From positions 1-64,000 of the forward strand of contig CAIPLM010000014.1 in NCBI GenBank assembly GCA_903865895.1: a DNA stretch of 64,000 nt, in the 5' to 3' direction. Shown here in pieces: positions 10,649-21,377 of the stretch. The notes beneath the pieces were generated by a model that saw nothing but the letters and a program-made list of their open reading frames with translations, did not search any database and was not told where the DNA came from. Position 1 is the stretch's first letter; each line of letters opens with the position of its first letter. Source of the stretch: an uncultured Rhodospirillales bacterium. Lineage in GTDB: Bacteria > Pseudomonadota > Alphaproteobacteria > Acetobacterales > Acetobacteraceae. The position numbers and the translations under genes are program-made.

Positions 10649-11983
10649 ATGCGTAATTATCTTCTCGCCTCGGCGGCCCTGCTGGGCCTCGTGGCCGCGA
10701 ACTCCGCCCAGGCGGCGACGTTCGCGACGACCGACCCCTCGCGTAACGCGTCGGCTTTCGGCGCGCCGCAGACCAACCCGGAACCCGGCAAGATCATCGT
10801 CCACATGGGCGGCATGGTTGCGGTTGACGTTGGCGTTGTGAACAACAACTCCGACAAGTCGTCGACCACCACCGCGAAGCTCCAGCCCTATGGCATCGCC
10901 GGCTACTTCCGTCTGTACTTCGGCATGGACGGCAAGCTGACCAACGGCATGATCTACGGCGCCAAGAGCGAAATGCGTACGCAGTTCGCCCCCGCCGCTG
11001 GTGGCACCGTCGGTGGCCCGTCGGGCAACTCGACCCAGTCCATCTGGTACACCCGTCGCGCCTATGTCTACCTCGGCGGCGACAGCTGGGGCCTCCTGCG
11101 TATGGGCCAGGGCGATGGCCCGCTCTCCCTGTTCGCTGGTTCGTCGATCACCACGGGTGAAGCCTACGACACCGGCCACTGGGATGGCGACGTTTGCGAC
11201 TTCGTCGCCAACTGCCTGAGCTGGGTGTTCCCGGACGTCGGTAACGAATACGACTCCGCCAAGATCACCTACATGACCCCGAAGATGAACGGCTTCCAGG
11301 CCGGCGTCAGCTTCGCGCCGTCGTCGGTCGCCCTCACCGGCGTTGACAACGTTGCCAACGCTGGCCAGTCGGCTCGTCAGTCGATCACGGTCACGAACTC
11401 CGACACCAACCGCCCGCGCAACTACTTCGAGATCGCCGCCCGCTACAGCGGCAACCTCGGCCCCGTCGCGCTGGACACCTGGGCTGGTTACTGGGGTTCG
11501 GGCATCGTCGGTGCCGCTCCGGGCGCTCTCTCCGCTGGCGTCTCCAAGGTCAACGGCCTGAGCATCTTCAACTGGGGCACCTCGCTCACCTACCAGGGCT
11601 TCTCGGTGTTCGGCACGATCAACGGTGGTAACACCAACGGTCAGGCCGGCACCCCGCGCGTCAGCCTGACGAGCGGCCGTTCCAAGCAGCAGCAGGCCGG
11701 CATCGTCGGCGTGCAGTACGGCTCGGGCCCCTACACGGTCGGCACGGCGTACTACCAGGTTGAGCGTCAGGGCTCCAACGGCGGCACGGGCAACCGGACC
11801 GAGCGCGGCTTTGACATCGGTGGCCAATACACCGTGGTCTCCGGCCTCGACTTCTTCCTGGGCTACACCTACGGCACGATCCACCAGAACGGCGTGAACT
11901 TCGTCGATGCTGGTGGCCCGGCCGCCGCGAACAACAAGGCGACGACCAACGCTCTGGTCGGCACCATGCTGGTCCGCTGGTAA
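10649..11983 (+). CDS. outer-membrane porin
   Basis: Signal peptide MRNYLLASAALLGLVAANSAQA; beta-strand-rich; ends NALVGTMLVRW; RBS AAGGAGGATTGA. Confidence 0.9.
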   Translation: MRNYLLASAALLGLVAANSAQAATFATTDPSRNASAFGAPQTNPEPGKIIVHMGGMVAVDVGVVNNNSDKSSTTTAKLQPYGIAGYFRLYFGMDGKLTNGMIYGAKSEMRTQFAPAAGGTVGGPSGNSTQSIWYTRRAYVYLGGDSWGLLRMGQGDGPLSLFAGSSITTGEAYDTGHWDGDVCDFVANCLSWVFPDVGNEYDSAKITYMTPKMNGFQAGVSFAPSSVALTGVDNVANAGQSARQSITVTNSDTNRPRNYFEIAARYSGNLGPVALDTWAGYWGSGIVGAAPGALSAGVSKVNGLSIFNWGTSLTYQGFSVFGTINGGNTNGQAGTPRVSLTSGRSKQQQAGIVGVQYGSGPYTVGTAYYQVERQGSNGGTGNRTERGFDIGGQYTVVSGLDFFLGYTYGTIHQNGVNFVDAGGPAAANNKATTNALVGTMLVRW

Positions 11984-12010
11984 GCTACGACTTCGACTTG
12001 ACTTGACTGG

Positions 12011-12040
12011 GAACGGCGGGGCAACAGCCCCGCCGTTTTC
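12011..12040 (+). terminator. intrinsic terminator after porin gene
   Basis: GAACGGCGGGGC AACA GCCCCGCCGTTTTC: perfect stem and short T run. Confidence 0.88.
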
Positions 12041-12129
12041 CGTTGTACCCCGCGCATCGCTTGGCGACGCGGCGGAGGCGGTGTAGAAGAGCCCGGCGCC
12101 ACGGCGCGGTCACATTGGACGGATTGGGA

Positions 12130-12657
12130 ATGCGTATGCGGTCGGGACTCATCGTCGCCCTTTTGGTGGCGGCCACTTCGTTGGCAGGCTGCAACGGCTT
12201 CCGCAATGAAGGCGTGAACGACGACGCCTGGAAAGAAGTGCGGATGCAGGCGCACAGCAGCGACGGCGGCATCTTCGGCGGCGACGGCATCCTGTTCGGC
12301 GGCAAGAAAAGCAGCAACGATGATCCGGGCAACAGCCTCGGCGTCAACGCCTTCCTGTGGCGCAGCTCGCTCGATACGCTCTCCTTCATGCCGCTCACCC
12401 AGGCCGATCCCCTGGGCGGGGTGATCATCACCGACTGGTACCAGCCGCCCAACGGCAACGGCGAGCGCTTCCGCGCCACCGCCTACATCCTCGGCCGCCA
12501 ACTCCGCTCCGAGGCGCTCCGCGTCGCGGTGTATCGCCAGGTGATGCAGGGCGGCCAATGGGTCGATTCCCCGGTGAACCCCTCCACCGTCACCGAGATC
12601 GAGAACCGCATCCTCGCCAAGGCCCGCGAAATGCGCGCCGAGGTGATGGGCAGCTAA
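12130..12657 (+). CDS. DUF3576-type lipoprotein
   Basis: Lipobox LAGC; LGVNAFLWRSSLDTLSFMPLTQADPLGGVIITDWY. Confidence 0.85.
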   Translation: MRMRSGLIVALLVAATSLAGCNGFRNEGVNDDAWKEVRMQAHSSDGGIFGGDGILFGGKKSSNDDPGNSLGVNAFLWRSSLDTLSFMPLTQADPLGGVIITDWYQPPNGNGERFRATAYILGRQLRSEALRVAVYRQVMQGGQWVDSPVNPSTVTEIENRILAKAREMRAEVMGS

Positions 12658-12703
12658 GGGCGAGACTTCGCTTTCGCCCGGCGGAACGGGCCATGGAGCG
12701 CCG

Positions 12704-13705
12704 ATGAACGCCCAACGCCCGCTCGCCCTGACGATGGGTGACCCCGCCGGTATCGGCGGCGAACTCTCCCTCAAGGCCTGGAAGGCCCGCCGTGGCGGCC
12801 GTCCCTTTGTCGCGCTTGACGATCCCGATCGTCTGGCCGGAATCGCGAAGTCGCTCGGCCTCGATGTGCCGATCCGCGCCGTCAACGCCGCCGGCGCCGC
12901 CGGCGCGGTGTTCCGCGAGGCGCTCCCGGTGCTGCCGATCAAGCTCGGCGCCCCCCCGGCGCCCGGCCGCGCCGACCCCGCCAACGCCCATGCGGTGATC
13001 GCCTCGATCGAGCAGGCGACCAAACTGACCATGGCCGGTGAAGCCGCGGCCGTGGTCACCAACCCGATTCATAAATCCACCCTCTACGGCATCGGCTTCG
13101 CCTATCCCGGTCATACCGAATTCCTCGCCGCCCTCACCGGATCACCCTTGCCGGTGATGATGCTGGCAAGCCCCGACCTCCGCGTGGTGCCCATCACCGT
13201 GCACGCCTCGCTGCGCCGCATGCTCGAGATGATCACCATCGAGCGCATCACCAGCGTCTGCCGCGTCACCGCCGCGGCACTCCGCCAGCACTGGGGCATC
13301 GCCGCGCCCCGCCTCGCCATCGCCGGGCTCAATCCCCATGCCGGCGAGGATGGCACGATGGGCGAGGAGGAAATCGCCATCATCCGCCCGGCCATCGACA
13401 TCCTGCGCGCCGAGGGCATGAACGTCACCGGCCCCTGGGCTGCCGACAGCATGTTCACCCCCGAGGCCCGCGCCGGGTATGACGTCGCCATGGGCATGTA
13501 TCACGATCAGGCGCTTATCCCGCTGAAAACGCTGGACATGCGACGCGGCGTGAACACCACCTTGGGCCTGCCGATCATCCGCACCTCGCCCGATCACGGC
13601 ACCGCCTTCGCCATCGCCGGCCAGGGCATCGCCGATGCCTCCAGCCTGATCGCCGCGATCGATCTCGCCTCCGACCTCGCCCGCCGCCAGGAGACCACGC
13701 CATGA
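12704..13705 (+). CDS. pdxA: 4-hydroxythreonine-4-phosphate dehydrogenase
   Basis: LTMGDPAGIGGEL, VTNPIHKSTLY, GLNPHAGEDGTMGEEE, MYHDQALIPLKTL. Confidence 0.97.
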   Translation: MNAQRPLALTMGDPAGIGGELSLKAWKARRGGRPFVALDDPDRLAGIAKSLGLDVPIRAVNAAGAAGAVFREALPVLPIKLGAPPAPGRADPANAHAVIASIEQATKLTMAGEAAAVVTNPIHKSTLYGIGFAYPGHTEFLAALTGSPLPVMMLASPDLRVVPITVHASLRRMLEMITIERITSVCRVTAAALRQHWGIAAPRLAIAGLNPHAGEDGTMGEEEIAIIRPAIDILRAEGMNVTGPWAADSMFTPEARAGYDVAMGMYHDQALIPLKTLDMRRGVNTTLGLPIIRTSPDHGTAFAIAGQGIADASSLIAAIDLASDLARRQETTP

Positions 13706-14421
13706 CCGCCCAGCGCCTCGGCATCAACGTCGATCACGTCGCCACGCTCCGCAACGCCCGCGGCGAATTCTACCCGGACCCCGTCCAGGCCGCACTCCTC
13801 GCCATCGAGGCCGGCGCCGATGGCATCACCATCCATCTCCGCGAGGACCGCCGCCACATCCGCGATGCCGACGTCTTCGCGATGAAGGCCGCCATCTCCA
13901 AGCCGCTCAATTTCGAAATGGCGGCCACCGAGGAAATGGTCCGCATCGCCCTGGAAGCCCGGCCGCACGCCGCTTGCATCGTGCCGGAAAAGCGCACCGA
14001 GGTGACCACCGAAGGCGGCCTCGATGTCGCCGGCCACGCCGCCGAACTGGAACCCATGGTCCGCCGCCTCGCCGCCGCCGGCATCCGCGTCTCCATGTTC
14101 GTCGACCCTGACCCCGCGCAGCTCCGCGCCTCCGCCGCCATCGGCGCCGCGGTGGTCGAACTCCATACCGGCAGCTACGCCCACGGCGCCCCCGGCGAAC
14201 TCGACCGCCTCATCGCCGCGGCTTCCGTCACGCGTGAACTTGGGCTCGAGTGCCACGCCGGACACGGCCTCACATTCGCCAACGTCGCCCCGGTCGCGGT
14301 GATTCCCGAAGTGATGGAGCTGAACATCGGCCATTTCCTGATCGGCCAGGCGGTGTTCGACGGCCTTCCCGCGGTGGTGCGCCGCATGAAGGCCCTGATG
14401 CGGGCGGCACGGGGCGGTTAA
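13702..14421 (+). CDS. pdxJ: pyridoxine 5'-phosphate synthase
   Basis: RLGINVDHVATLRNARG, GADGITIHLREDRRHI, LECHAGHGLTFANV; ATGA overlap with pdxA. Confidence 0.98.
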   Translation: MTAQRLGINVDHVATLRNARGEFYPDPVQAALLAIEAGADGITIHLREDRRHIRDADVFAMKAAISKPLNFEMAATEEMVRIALEARPHAACIVPEKRTEVTTEGGLDVAGHAAELEPMVRRLAAAGIRVSMFVDPDPAQLRASAAIGAAVVELHTGSYAHGAPGELDRLIAAASVTRELGLECHAGHGLTFANVAPVAVIPEVMELNIGHFLIGQAVFDGLPAVVRRMKALMRAARGG

Positions 14422-14541
14422 GGCATCACAATGGGCTGTGGGGCCCGCCTTCGCCGCAGGTGACGATCCCCGCCCGCCATTGACGCCGCACACCGCCGCC
14501 GCCCATGCTTCCGCTTGCCGAATGGCGCAGGGAGGAAGCGG

Positions 14542-15867
14542 ATGGCGGGCAGCGGAGTTTTCGCGCCGGATTTCAAGCCGGAGCCGTATTGGTGGGAGGC
14601 TTATCGCCCGGCAGCCGGGGAACTGGTGGACGTGCCGAAGGCGGTGCGTGTGGCCATCGTTGGCGGTGGCTATGGGGGGCTGGCGACGGCGCTGGAACTG
14701 CACCGGCTCGGCGTCGATTGCGTGGTGCTGGAAGCCAAGGAGCTTGGCCATGGCGCCTCCACCCGCAGTGGCGGCGCCGTTTCCGGCGGCGTCAACATCG
14801 GCAAGAGTTTCACCGGCAAGGCACTGGACCCGGAGAGCGATCGGGCGCGCGGGCTGCTGACCGACGCGGCTGACGCGTTCGGCACTATCGAACGGCTGAT
14901 CCGCGAGGAGAATATCGACTGTTTCTGGCAGAAGAGCGGCCGTTTCTCCGGCGCCTGGACGCCGAAGCACTATGCGAGCCAGGCCAAGCGCGTGAACCTG
15001 CTGAACGACGCCGCCGCCTCGGAGTGCTACATGCTGCCGCGCGAGCGCCAACGCGAGGAGATGGCGAGCGACTATTATTATGGCGGGATGGTTGTCGACC
15101 GCGCCGCCTCGCTGCATCCGGCACTTTACTACAAAGGCCTGCTCGACGCGGTGCGCCGCCGCGGTATCCCGGTGTGCGCGATGGCGCCGGTGGAGCGTAT
15201 CACTGGCGGTGATGGCGGCTGGACCGTGCGCACCGGCCGCGGCGAAGTAGCGGCCAGCGAGGTTGTAATCGCCACCAATGGCTATACCGGCGACGTGACG
15301 CCGCAGCTCAAGCGCCGCGTCATCCCCGTCGCGAGCCACATCATCGCCACGGAGGAGCTGGACCCGGCGCTCGCCAAATCCCTCATCCCCAAGAACCGCA
15401 CGCTTGGCGATACCAAGCGCGTGCTGACCTATTACCGCATGTCGCCGGACGGCAAGCGCGTGGTATTCGGCGGCCGCGCCCGCTTCACCGCAGCGACCCC
15501 CGAAGTCACCGCACCGGCGCTGCAGGCGATGATGGTGGCGCGGTTTCCGCAGCTGAAAGGCGTCCGCGTGACGCACTGCTGGACTGGGAATGTCGCCTTC
15601 ACGCTGGATGCCACGCCCCATATGGGGCGGCAGGACGGAATGCATTATTTGCTCGGTTGCAACGGCAGCGGCGTCGCGATGATGACCTATCTCGGCACCC
15701 AGACGGCGCGGAAGATCGCCAAGTTGGCGAACTACAACTGCCATTTCGAAAGCGAGGACTTCCCGGATCATCCGATGTACTCGGGCAATCCCTGGTTCCT
15801 TCCGGCGATCGGGAGCTGGTACCGGTTCCGCGACAATATTGATCGTGCCATGGCGGCACTCGGGTGA
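14542..15867 (+). CDS. FAD-dependent amine/amino acid oxidoreductase (DAO family, PuuB/OrdL-like)
   Basis: VAIVGGGYGGLATALELHRLG dinucleotide-binding motif; YYGGMVVDRAASLHPALYYKGLL; start placed after GGAGGAAGCGG. Confidence 0.88.
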   Translation: MAGSGVFAPDFKPEPYWWEAYRPAAGELVDVPKAVRVAIVGGGYGGLATALELHRLGVDCVVLEAKELGHGASTRSGGAVSGGVNIGKSFTGKALDPESDRARGLLTDAADAFGTIERLIREENIDCFWQKSGRFSGAWTPKHYASQAKRVNLLNDAAASECYMLPRERQREEMASDYYYGGMVVDRAASLHPALYYKGLLDAVRRRGIPVCAMAPVERITGGDGGWTVRTGRGEVAASEVVIATNGYTGDVTPQLKRRVIPVASHIIATEELDPALAKSLIPKNRTLGDTKRVLTYYRMSPDGKRVVFGGRARFTAATPEVTAPALQAMMVARFPQLKGVRVTHCWTGNVAFTLDATPHMGRQDGMHYLLGCNGSGVAMMTYLGTQTARKIAKLANYNCHFESEDFPDHPMYSGNPWFLPAIGSWYRFRDNIDRAMAALG

Positions 15868-15874
15868 GGCGGCG

Positions 15875-17539
15875 ATGAACACGAATGGGCGGCGGCTGTT
15901 TCTGGAGCTCCTGAAGCAGGAGGGCGTGCGGGTGCTGTTCGGCAATCCCGGCACCACGGAATTGCCGCTGATGGACGCGCTCGCAGGGGAGGAGGACATC
16001 CGCTACGTCCTCGCCCTCCAGGAATCCCTGGTGATGGCGATGGCCGATGGCTACGCCCGCGCATCCGGTGGCATCGCGGCTTGCAACGTCCATGTCGCGC
16101 CCGGGCTTGGCAATGCCATGGGCATGATGTTCGATGCGATGAAGGCGGGCTCGCCGGTGCTGGTGACGGCGGGGCAGCAGGCCCAGGGCTTCGGTATCAC
16201 CGAGCCGAATCTTTACGCCGAACTGCCTCCGATGGCCGCGCATTTCACCAAATATGCGGTGGAGGCGCGCTCGATCGGCGACTTGCCGCGACTGATGCAT
16301 CGCGCGGTGAAGACTGCGCTGGCGCACCCGACCGGGCCGGTCTTCGTCTCCCTGCCTGTGGATGTGATGAACGCCGAAGGCGAGGTGGCGATCGGCCGGC
16401 CCAGCCGGGTGGCCGCGCGGATCATGGGCGATGCGACGGAGATCGCGCGAGCGGCCAAGCTGATGCAGGGGGCGCAGCGCCCGGTGATCATCGCCGGCGA
16501 CGCGGTGGCACAACAGGGCGCGGCGGCCGAACTTGTGGCGCTCGCCGAGGCGCTGGCGGCCCCCGTCTATCTCGAGGGCGAGGCGACCACGCTGCCCTTC
16601 CCGCCCGCGCACCCGCTGTTCCGCGGCCCGATCACCCGGCTCGGCGGTTGGATCCGCAAGCTGCTCGACCAACATGACCTGCTGTTCTCCGCCGGCGCCG
16701 ACCTCTTCACCCTCTCGCTGCCACCCGACGTGGTGCCGGTGCCGGATGACATGCCGATCGTGCATCTCGACAGCAATCCCTGGGAGCTCGGCAAAAACTA
16801 CCCAACCGCCGCCTGCATCTTCGGCGACGCGCTGGTGACGCTGCCGGCGATCACCTCAGCGCTGGAGGCGGAGATGGATGACGCCGATCGCACGCGGCGG
16901 TCAGCGCGGATGGCCTCCGTCACCGCAGCGGCGGCCGCCGACTTCGCCGCGCTGCAAGCCCGAGCCCGCGCGGAGGCGGAACGCGAGCCGGTCTCGCCAC
17001 TGTCCCTGATGCAGGCGGTGGGCGAGAATCTGCCGCCAGAGGGCGTAATTGTGGACGAGTCGATCTCCTCCGGCGCCGGGCTGTTCCAGTTCCTGCGCAA
17101 CGCCCCGCCCGGAAGCCTTTTCGGCAATCGCGGCGGCGGTATCGGCTGGGGCTTGCCGGCTGCGGTCGGCGTGCAACTCGCCATGCCCGGCCGCCGCGTT
17201 GTGGCGCTGATCGGCGATGGAAGCGCGATGTATTCCATCCAGGCGCTGTGGACGGCGGCGCATGAGAAGCTACCGGTGATCTTCGTCATCATCAACAATC
17301 GTGCCTACCGCATCCTCAAACAGCGCCTCTCCGCCACCCGCGGCACCGCGGCGCAGCGCGGCCGCTACGTGGGGATGGAGCTGTGCGACCCCGCGATCGA
17401 TTTCGCCGGGCTGGCGGCCGCGATGGGCGTGCCGGCGGTGTCTGTCTCCTCGATCCCGAAATTCATCGAGGCACTGAAGCTCGGCCTCGCCTCCGACCAT
17501 CCGCTGCTGATCGACGTGGCGACCGACCCGTCCTTCTGA
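15875..17539 (+). CDS. thiamine pyrophosphate-dependent enzyme (benzoylformate decarboxylase/acetolactate synthase-like)
   Basis: VLFGNPGTTELPLMDAL, LQESLVMAMADGYARASG, GDGSAMYSIQALWTAAHEKLPVIFVIINN. Confidence 0.9.
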   Translation: MNTNGRRLFLELLKQEGVRVLFGNPGTTELPLMDALAGEEDIRYVLALQESLVMAMADGYARASGGIAACNVHVAPGLGNAMGMMFDAMKAGSPVLVTAGQQAQGFGITEPNLYAELPPMAAHFTKYAVEARSIGDLPRLMHRAVKTALAHPTGPVFVSLPVDVMNAEGEVAIGRPSRVAARIMGDATEIARAAKLMQGAQRPVIIAGDAVAQQGAAAELVALAEALAAPVYLEGEATTLPFPPAHPLFRGPITRLGGWIRKLLDQHDLLFSAGADLFTLSLPPDVVPVPDDMPIVHLDSNPWELGKNYPTAACIFGDALVTLPAITSALEAEMDDADRTRRSARMASVTAAAAADFAALQARARAEAEREPVSPLSLMQAVGENLPPEGVIVDESISSGAGLFQFLRNAPPGSLFGNRGGGIGWGLPAAVGVQLAMPGRRVVALIGDGSAMYSIQALWTAAHEKLPVIFVIINNRAYRILKQRLSATRGTAAQRGRYVGMELCDPAIDFAGLAAAMGVPAVSVSSIPKFIEALKLGLASDHPLLIDVATDPSF

Positions 17540-17548
17540 CCTTCCGCC

Positions 17549-18325
17549 TCAGGCCAGCAGGCGTAGCGCCGTCGCCACCATTGCCGAATCGGCGCGCGCC
17601 AATTCGCCGGGAATGGTGAAATGGTCATGCCCGGGCAGCAGCTCCCAGCTACCGCCCCAGGCGTGGGCGAGGCGGCGGGACTGGTTGGCGTATTCGCCGC
17701 CCTCCTTGCCGCCCACCAGCGCGCGCAGCCGTCCGGGCGGGCGGGGCAGCGCGAGGGGTGAGAGGCGCCATGCCTCGGCGCGATCGAAGCGCACGCCATC
17801 ATTCACCGTGGTGTGGACCAAAGGCCGCAAATCGAACAACCCGCTGATCGGCATCGCCGCCGGCACCAGTAGCCCCCCAAGCAGCATCGCCGCCAGATGC
17901 CCGCCGGCGGAGTGGCCGAGCGCAAGGTCGAGCCGGCCGTGGCGGGCGAGCAGGAAGCGGGCGGCCACGCGCAGCTGTTCGGTGAGCGCCGAAAGGCTTA
18001 CCTCCGGGCAAAGATCGTAGCTCGGCATCGCCACCGCCACGCCATGCGCGTTCAGCCCGGCGGCGAAGTGAGAGACGAAGCTGCGGTCGAGCCGCTGCCA
18101 GTAGCCGCCATGGATGAACATCGCGAGCGGCCCGCTGCGCGCCGGGCCAGGCCAGAAGATGTCCATCGCCTGGCGCTCGGAGGGCCCGTAGGCGACGCCG
18201 AATTCGGCATGGTCATGCGCGGCACGGAACGCCGCCGCATCGCGTACCCATCCGGCGGCGATCGTGCCGGCATCCGGCACCTTCAGCGTGTTGTTGTATT
18301 CAGCTTCGAGAAACCCATCGATCAT
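17549..18325 (-). CDS. alpha/beta hydrolase, arylformamidase-like
   Basis: MFIHGGYWQRLDRS, LGHSAGGHLAAMLL; start overlaps the upstream corA stop (ATGA). Confidence 0.88.
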   Translation of the reverse strand: MIDGFLEAEYNNTLKVPDAGTIAAGWVRDAAAFRAAHDHAEFGVAYGPSERQAMDIFWPGPARSGPLAMFIHGGYWQRLDRSFVSHFAAGLNAHGVAVAMPSYDLCPEVSLSALTEQLRVAARFLLARHGRLDLALGHSAGGHLAAMLLGGLLVPAAMPISGLFDLRPLVHTTVNDGVRFDRAEAWRLSPLALPRPPGRLRALVGGKEGGEYANQSRRLAHAWGGSWELLPGHDHFTIPGELARADSAMVATALRLLA

Positions 18326-19272
18326 CACAGCCAGCCCTTGCGCTTGAACCATACCCAGGGGATTACCGCGCTGAGCAGCAACAACAACAGGGCATATGGG
18401 TAGCCCCAGGCCCAGTCATATTCCGGCATCCCCTTGAAATTCATGCCGTACATGCCGGCGATCAGGGTCGGCGGGATGCCGATCACCGAGGCGACGGTCA
18501 ACAGCTTGAAGACGTTGTTCTGCTCGATGCCGATCAGCCCGATGGTGGCGTCGAGCAGTAACTGCACCTTGTTGAGCAGATGCGCATCGTAGTCGGCGAG
18601 CGAGGTCATGTCCTGCCGCGCGGTTTCCAGCCGGCGCAGCAGATCGGGCGGCAGCCAGGCAGCGCGCATGCCGCCGACAAAGGGCAGGATGCGCCCGATG
18701 CCGAGCAGCCCGTCGCGGATGCGGGACGCGAGATCGCCGGCGGCGCCGATGCGGCGCAGCAGCACCCGCAGGTCGGCGTCCTCGCCCGATGGCCGCCGCA
18801 CGCGGGAGACTTCCTGGACCTCGGTGTGGAACACCCGCTGCGAGATGCGGTCGAGCTCGCTACCCACGCCCTCCAGCACGTCGGCCATACGGTCGATGAT
18901 CGCCTCGGCGAGGCCGACGAAGGCGGCGGGCCCGTCCGCCATCGGCTCGGTGACCCAGCGTTCGGCGAACAATGTGAAGGCGGTCAGCGCCTCGAAGCGG
19001 ATGGTGACGAGTACGCCCGGCGTCAGCACGAAGCCGGCCGGCGTGGTGCCCGGCATCCGCGTGCCCTCGGCGCGGTAGACCAGCGGGGCGCTGAGATAAA
19101 GCGCCTCGCCCACCGCGCGCAGGCGGCTCGATGTCTCGATCTCGCTCAGCTCCTCGCGCGTCGGGACATGCAGGGCGGTGGCGCGCTCCACCTCGCGCAC
19201 GTCCTCGGCGGTGGGGTTCAGCAGGTCGAACCACACCACCGCGCCGCCGGTGCCAGGATGCGCCGTCAGCAT
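18325..19272 (-). CDS. corA: CorA-family magnesium/divalent cation transporter
   Basis: C-terminal IAGMYGMNFKGMPEYDWAWGYPYALLLLLLSAVIPWVWFKRKGWL. Confidence 0.95.
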   Translation of the reverse strand: MLTAHPGTGGAVVWFDLLNPTAEDVREVERATALHVPTREELSEIETSSRLRAVGEALYLSAPLVYRAEGTRMPGTTPAGFVLTPGVLVTIRFEALTAFTLFAERWVTEPMADGPAAFVGLAEAIIDRMADVLEGVGSELDRISQRVFHTEVQEVSRVRRPSGEDADLRVLLRRIGAAGDLASRIRDGLLGIGRILPFVGGMRAAWLPPDLLRRLETARQDMTSLADYDAHLLNKVQLLLDATIGLIGIEQNNVFKLLTVASVIGIPPTLIAGMYGMNFKGMPEYDWAWGYPYALLLLLLSAVIPWVWFKRKGWL

Positions 19273-19277
19273 CGCCC

Positions 19278-20510
19278 CTACCCCGCCGCCCGCGCGGCCT
19301 CCTTGGCCGCCATCATCGCCTTCAGCTGCTCGGGCGTGAGGCGGACGATGTCGGAGTTCTGGTGGGCGTAGATGTCGTAGCCCTCGGTGCTCAGCTCCTC
19401 CAGCACCGTGCGGCCAGCCAGCACCTCCTGCTTCCAGGCCTGATGCGCCGGTTCCATGGCGTGGAACTCCGGCATCACCTCGGCGGCGAACAGCTCCAGA
19501 CTGTCGCAGATCGCCTTATGCGTGGTCTTGCCGGCCTGGTTGAGCAGAATCACCTGGTCGACATGGGCATCGGCGAACTGGCGCAGCTTGCGGCGGATGG
19601 TCTCGGGCGAGCCGATCAGCCCGTTGCGCAGCGCCTCTTTGGCTTTGTCGGTCTGCCGCCAGGCCTGGTACTCGCCCCACAAATCGGACTTCCCGGGCGC
19701 GTCGATACCCTTCCGGCCGTAATAGCCGAGCGCGAAAATGAAGAATGTCCATCCCGCCGCGAGCTCCTCTGCCTCGCGATCGGTCGGGGCGCACATGAAT
19801 CCGTTGACGATGGCGATATTGGGATTGGCCTGATAGTCGCCGAGCCGGCCCGGCCGGTGCAGCAGGGTGTTATAGTAGCGATGCACCCAGGCCTGCGCCG
19901 CCTCCGGCGAGACGAAGGAGAAGCCGAGCGCCCCCATGCCCCATTCGCCGGCCTTGGCGATGGTCTGGATATTGGAGCAGGCGACCCAGACCGGCGGATG
20001 CGGGCGCTGCATCGGCTTGGGCAGCACGTTGCGGGCGGGGAAGTCATAGTACTGGCCGTGGAACTCCCAGTCCTCGCGGGTGAACATCGGCATGATCGCC
20101 CGCACCGCCTCCTCCCAGCGGTCGCGCTTGTCACGCACGCGCACGCCGAAGGGGTGCAGCTCGGCCGGCCCGGCAGCCTCGCCGAAGCCCATTTCGACGC
20201 GGCCGCGGGAGAGCAGATCGAGCGTCGAGACCTTTTCGGCCACACGCTGCGGCTGGTTGGTGGTGAGCTGGATGACGCCGTGGCCGAGGCGGATGTTCTT
20301 GGTCCGCTGGCTCGCCGCCCCCAGGAACACCTCGGGGGCGGAGGAGTGCGAGTATTCCTCGAGGAAATGGTGCTCCACCACCCAGGCATGGTCGTAGCCC
20401 AGCCGGTCCGCCAGTTCGAACTGATCGAGCGCGTCGTTGAACAGGTCGGCCTCGCTGGTCGCGGTCCAGGGACGGGGGAGCTGCAGCTCGTAAAATACAC
20501 CGAATTTCAT
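19278..20510 (-). CDS. LLM-class flavin-dependent oxidoreductase
   Basis: [57 protein letters not shown]. Confidence 0.93.
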   Translation of the reverse strand: MKFGVFYELQLPRPWTATSEADLFNDALDQFELADRLGYDHAWVVEHHFLEEYSHSSAPEVFLGAASQRTKNIRLGHGVIQLTTNQPQRVAEKVSTLDLLSRGRVEMGFGEAAGPAELHPFGVRVRDKRDRWEEAVRAIMPMFTREDWEFHGQYYDFPARNVLPKPMQRPHPPVWVACSNIQTIAKAGEWGMGALGFSFVSPEAAQAWVHRYYNTLLHRPGRLGDYQANPNIAIVNGFMCAPTDREAEELAAGWTFFIFALGYYGRKGIDAPGKSDLWGEYQAWRQTDKAKEALRNGLIGSPETIRRKLRQFADAHVDQVILLNQAGKTTHKAICDSLELFAAEVMPEFHAMEPAHQAWKQEVLAGRTVLEELSTEGYDIYAHQNSDIVRLTPEQLKAMMAAKEAARAAG

Positions 20511-20617
20511 GGCCGGTTTCCTCGCGCGGTTGGTGGCCCTTTTCGCCTGGGCCAGCGGATCGTAGCCAGAAGCCGTCGCTTGCACCATAAGGGGAACAGA
20601 TTGGGAGACCGAGCACA

Positions 20618-21370
20618 ATGAACGGACCGCTTGACGGCAAGATCGCCATCGTCACCGGCGCCGGGCGCAATATCGGCCGCGCCATCGCGCTGCGCCTGGC
20701 CGCCGACGGCGCTTGCGTGGTGGTGAATGGCCGGCGGGATCAGGCGGCGCTCGACGAGGTGGTGGGTGCCATCACCGCTGCCGGCGGCATGGCCGTAGCG
20801 GCGCTGGCCGATGTCTCGGATGAGGCGTCGGTCGCGGCGATGATCGGCAGCGTGGTCGCGCGTTTCGGCGGGATCGACATCGTGGTCAGCAATGCCGGGC
20901 TGCGGCGGCAGACGCCGTTCCTGCAGATCAGCTACGCCGAGTGGCGCGAGATCATGTCGGTGGCGCTCGACGGCGCCTTCATCCTCTCCCGCACCGCGGT
21001 GCCGCATATGCTGGGCCGCGGCGGCGGGGCGATCGTGGCGCTGTCCGGCGCCTCCACCCATATCGGCACGCCCAACCGCGCCCATGTCAGCGCCAGCAAG
21101 GCGGGGCTCGAGGGGCTGATGCGGGCGCTGGCGGTGGAGTTGGCGGTGCACGGCATCACCGCGAACACGGTGGCGCCGGGCATCGTCGATACCGTCCGCG
21201 GGGCGGCCGCCGGCCCGCAGCCGCCACGGCTCGCCTCGTCGGATGTGCCGCTGGGCCGCAAGGCCAGCGTGGACGACATCGCTGCCATGGTTCGCCATCT
21301 CGTGGGGCCGGAGGGGGCCTACATCACCGGCCAGACCATCCATGTGAATGGCGGCATCCATCTGACCTGA
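20618..21370 (+). CDS. SDR-family oxidoreductase
   Basis: [25 protein letters not shown]-terminal [15 protein letters not shown]. Confidence 0.94.
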   Translation: MNGPLDGKIAIVTGAGRNIGRAIALRLAADGACVVVNGRRDQAALDEVVGAITAAGGMAVAALADVSDEASVAAMIGSVVARFGGIDIVVSNAGLRRQTPFLQISYAEWREIMSVALDGAFILSRTAVPHMLGRGGGAIVALSGASTHIGTPNRAHVSASKAGLEGLMRALAVELAVHGITANTVAPGIVDTVRGAAAGPQPPRLASSDVPLGRKASVDDIAAMVRHLVGPEGAYITGQTIHVNGGIHLT

Positions 21371-21377
21371 GGGCGCC

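Noticed and set aside
13594-15999. 801-aa ORF opposite pdxA, pdxJ, the FAD oxidase and the start of the TPP enzyme
   Set aside because: It spans several well-supported genes on the opposite strand; artefact of GC-rich codon usage.
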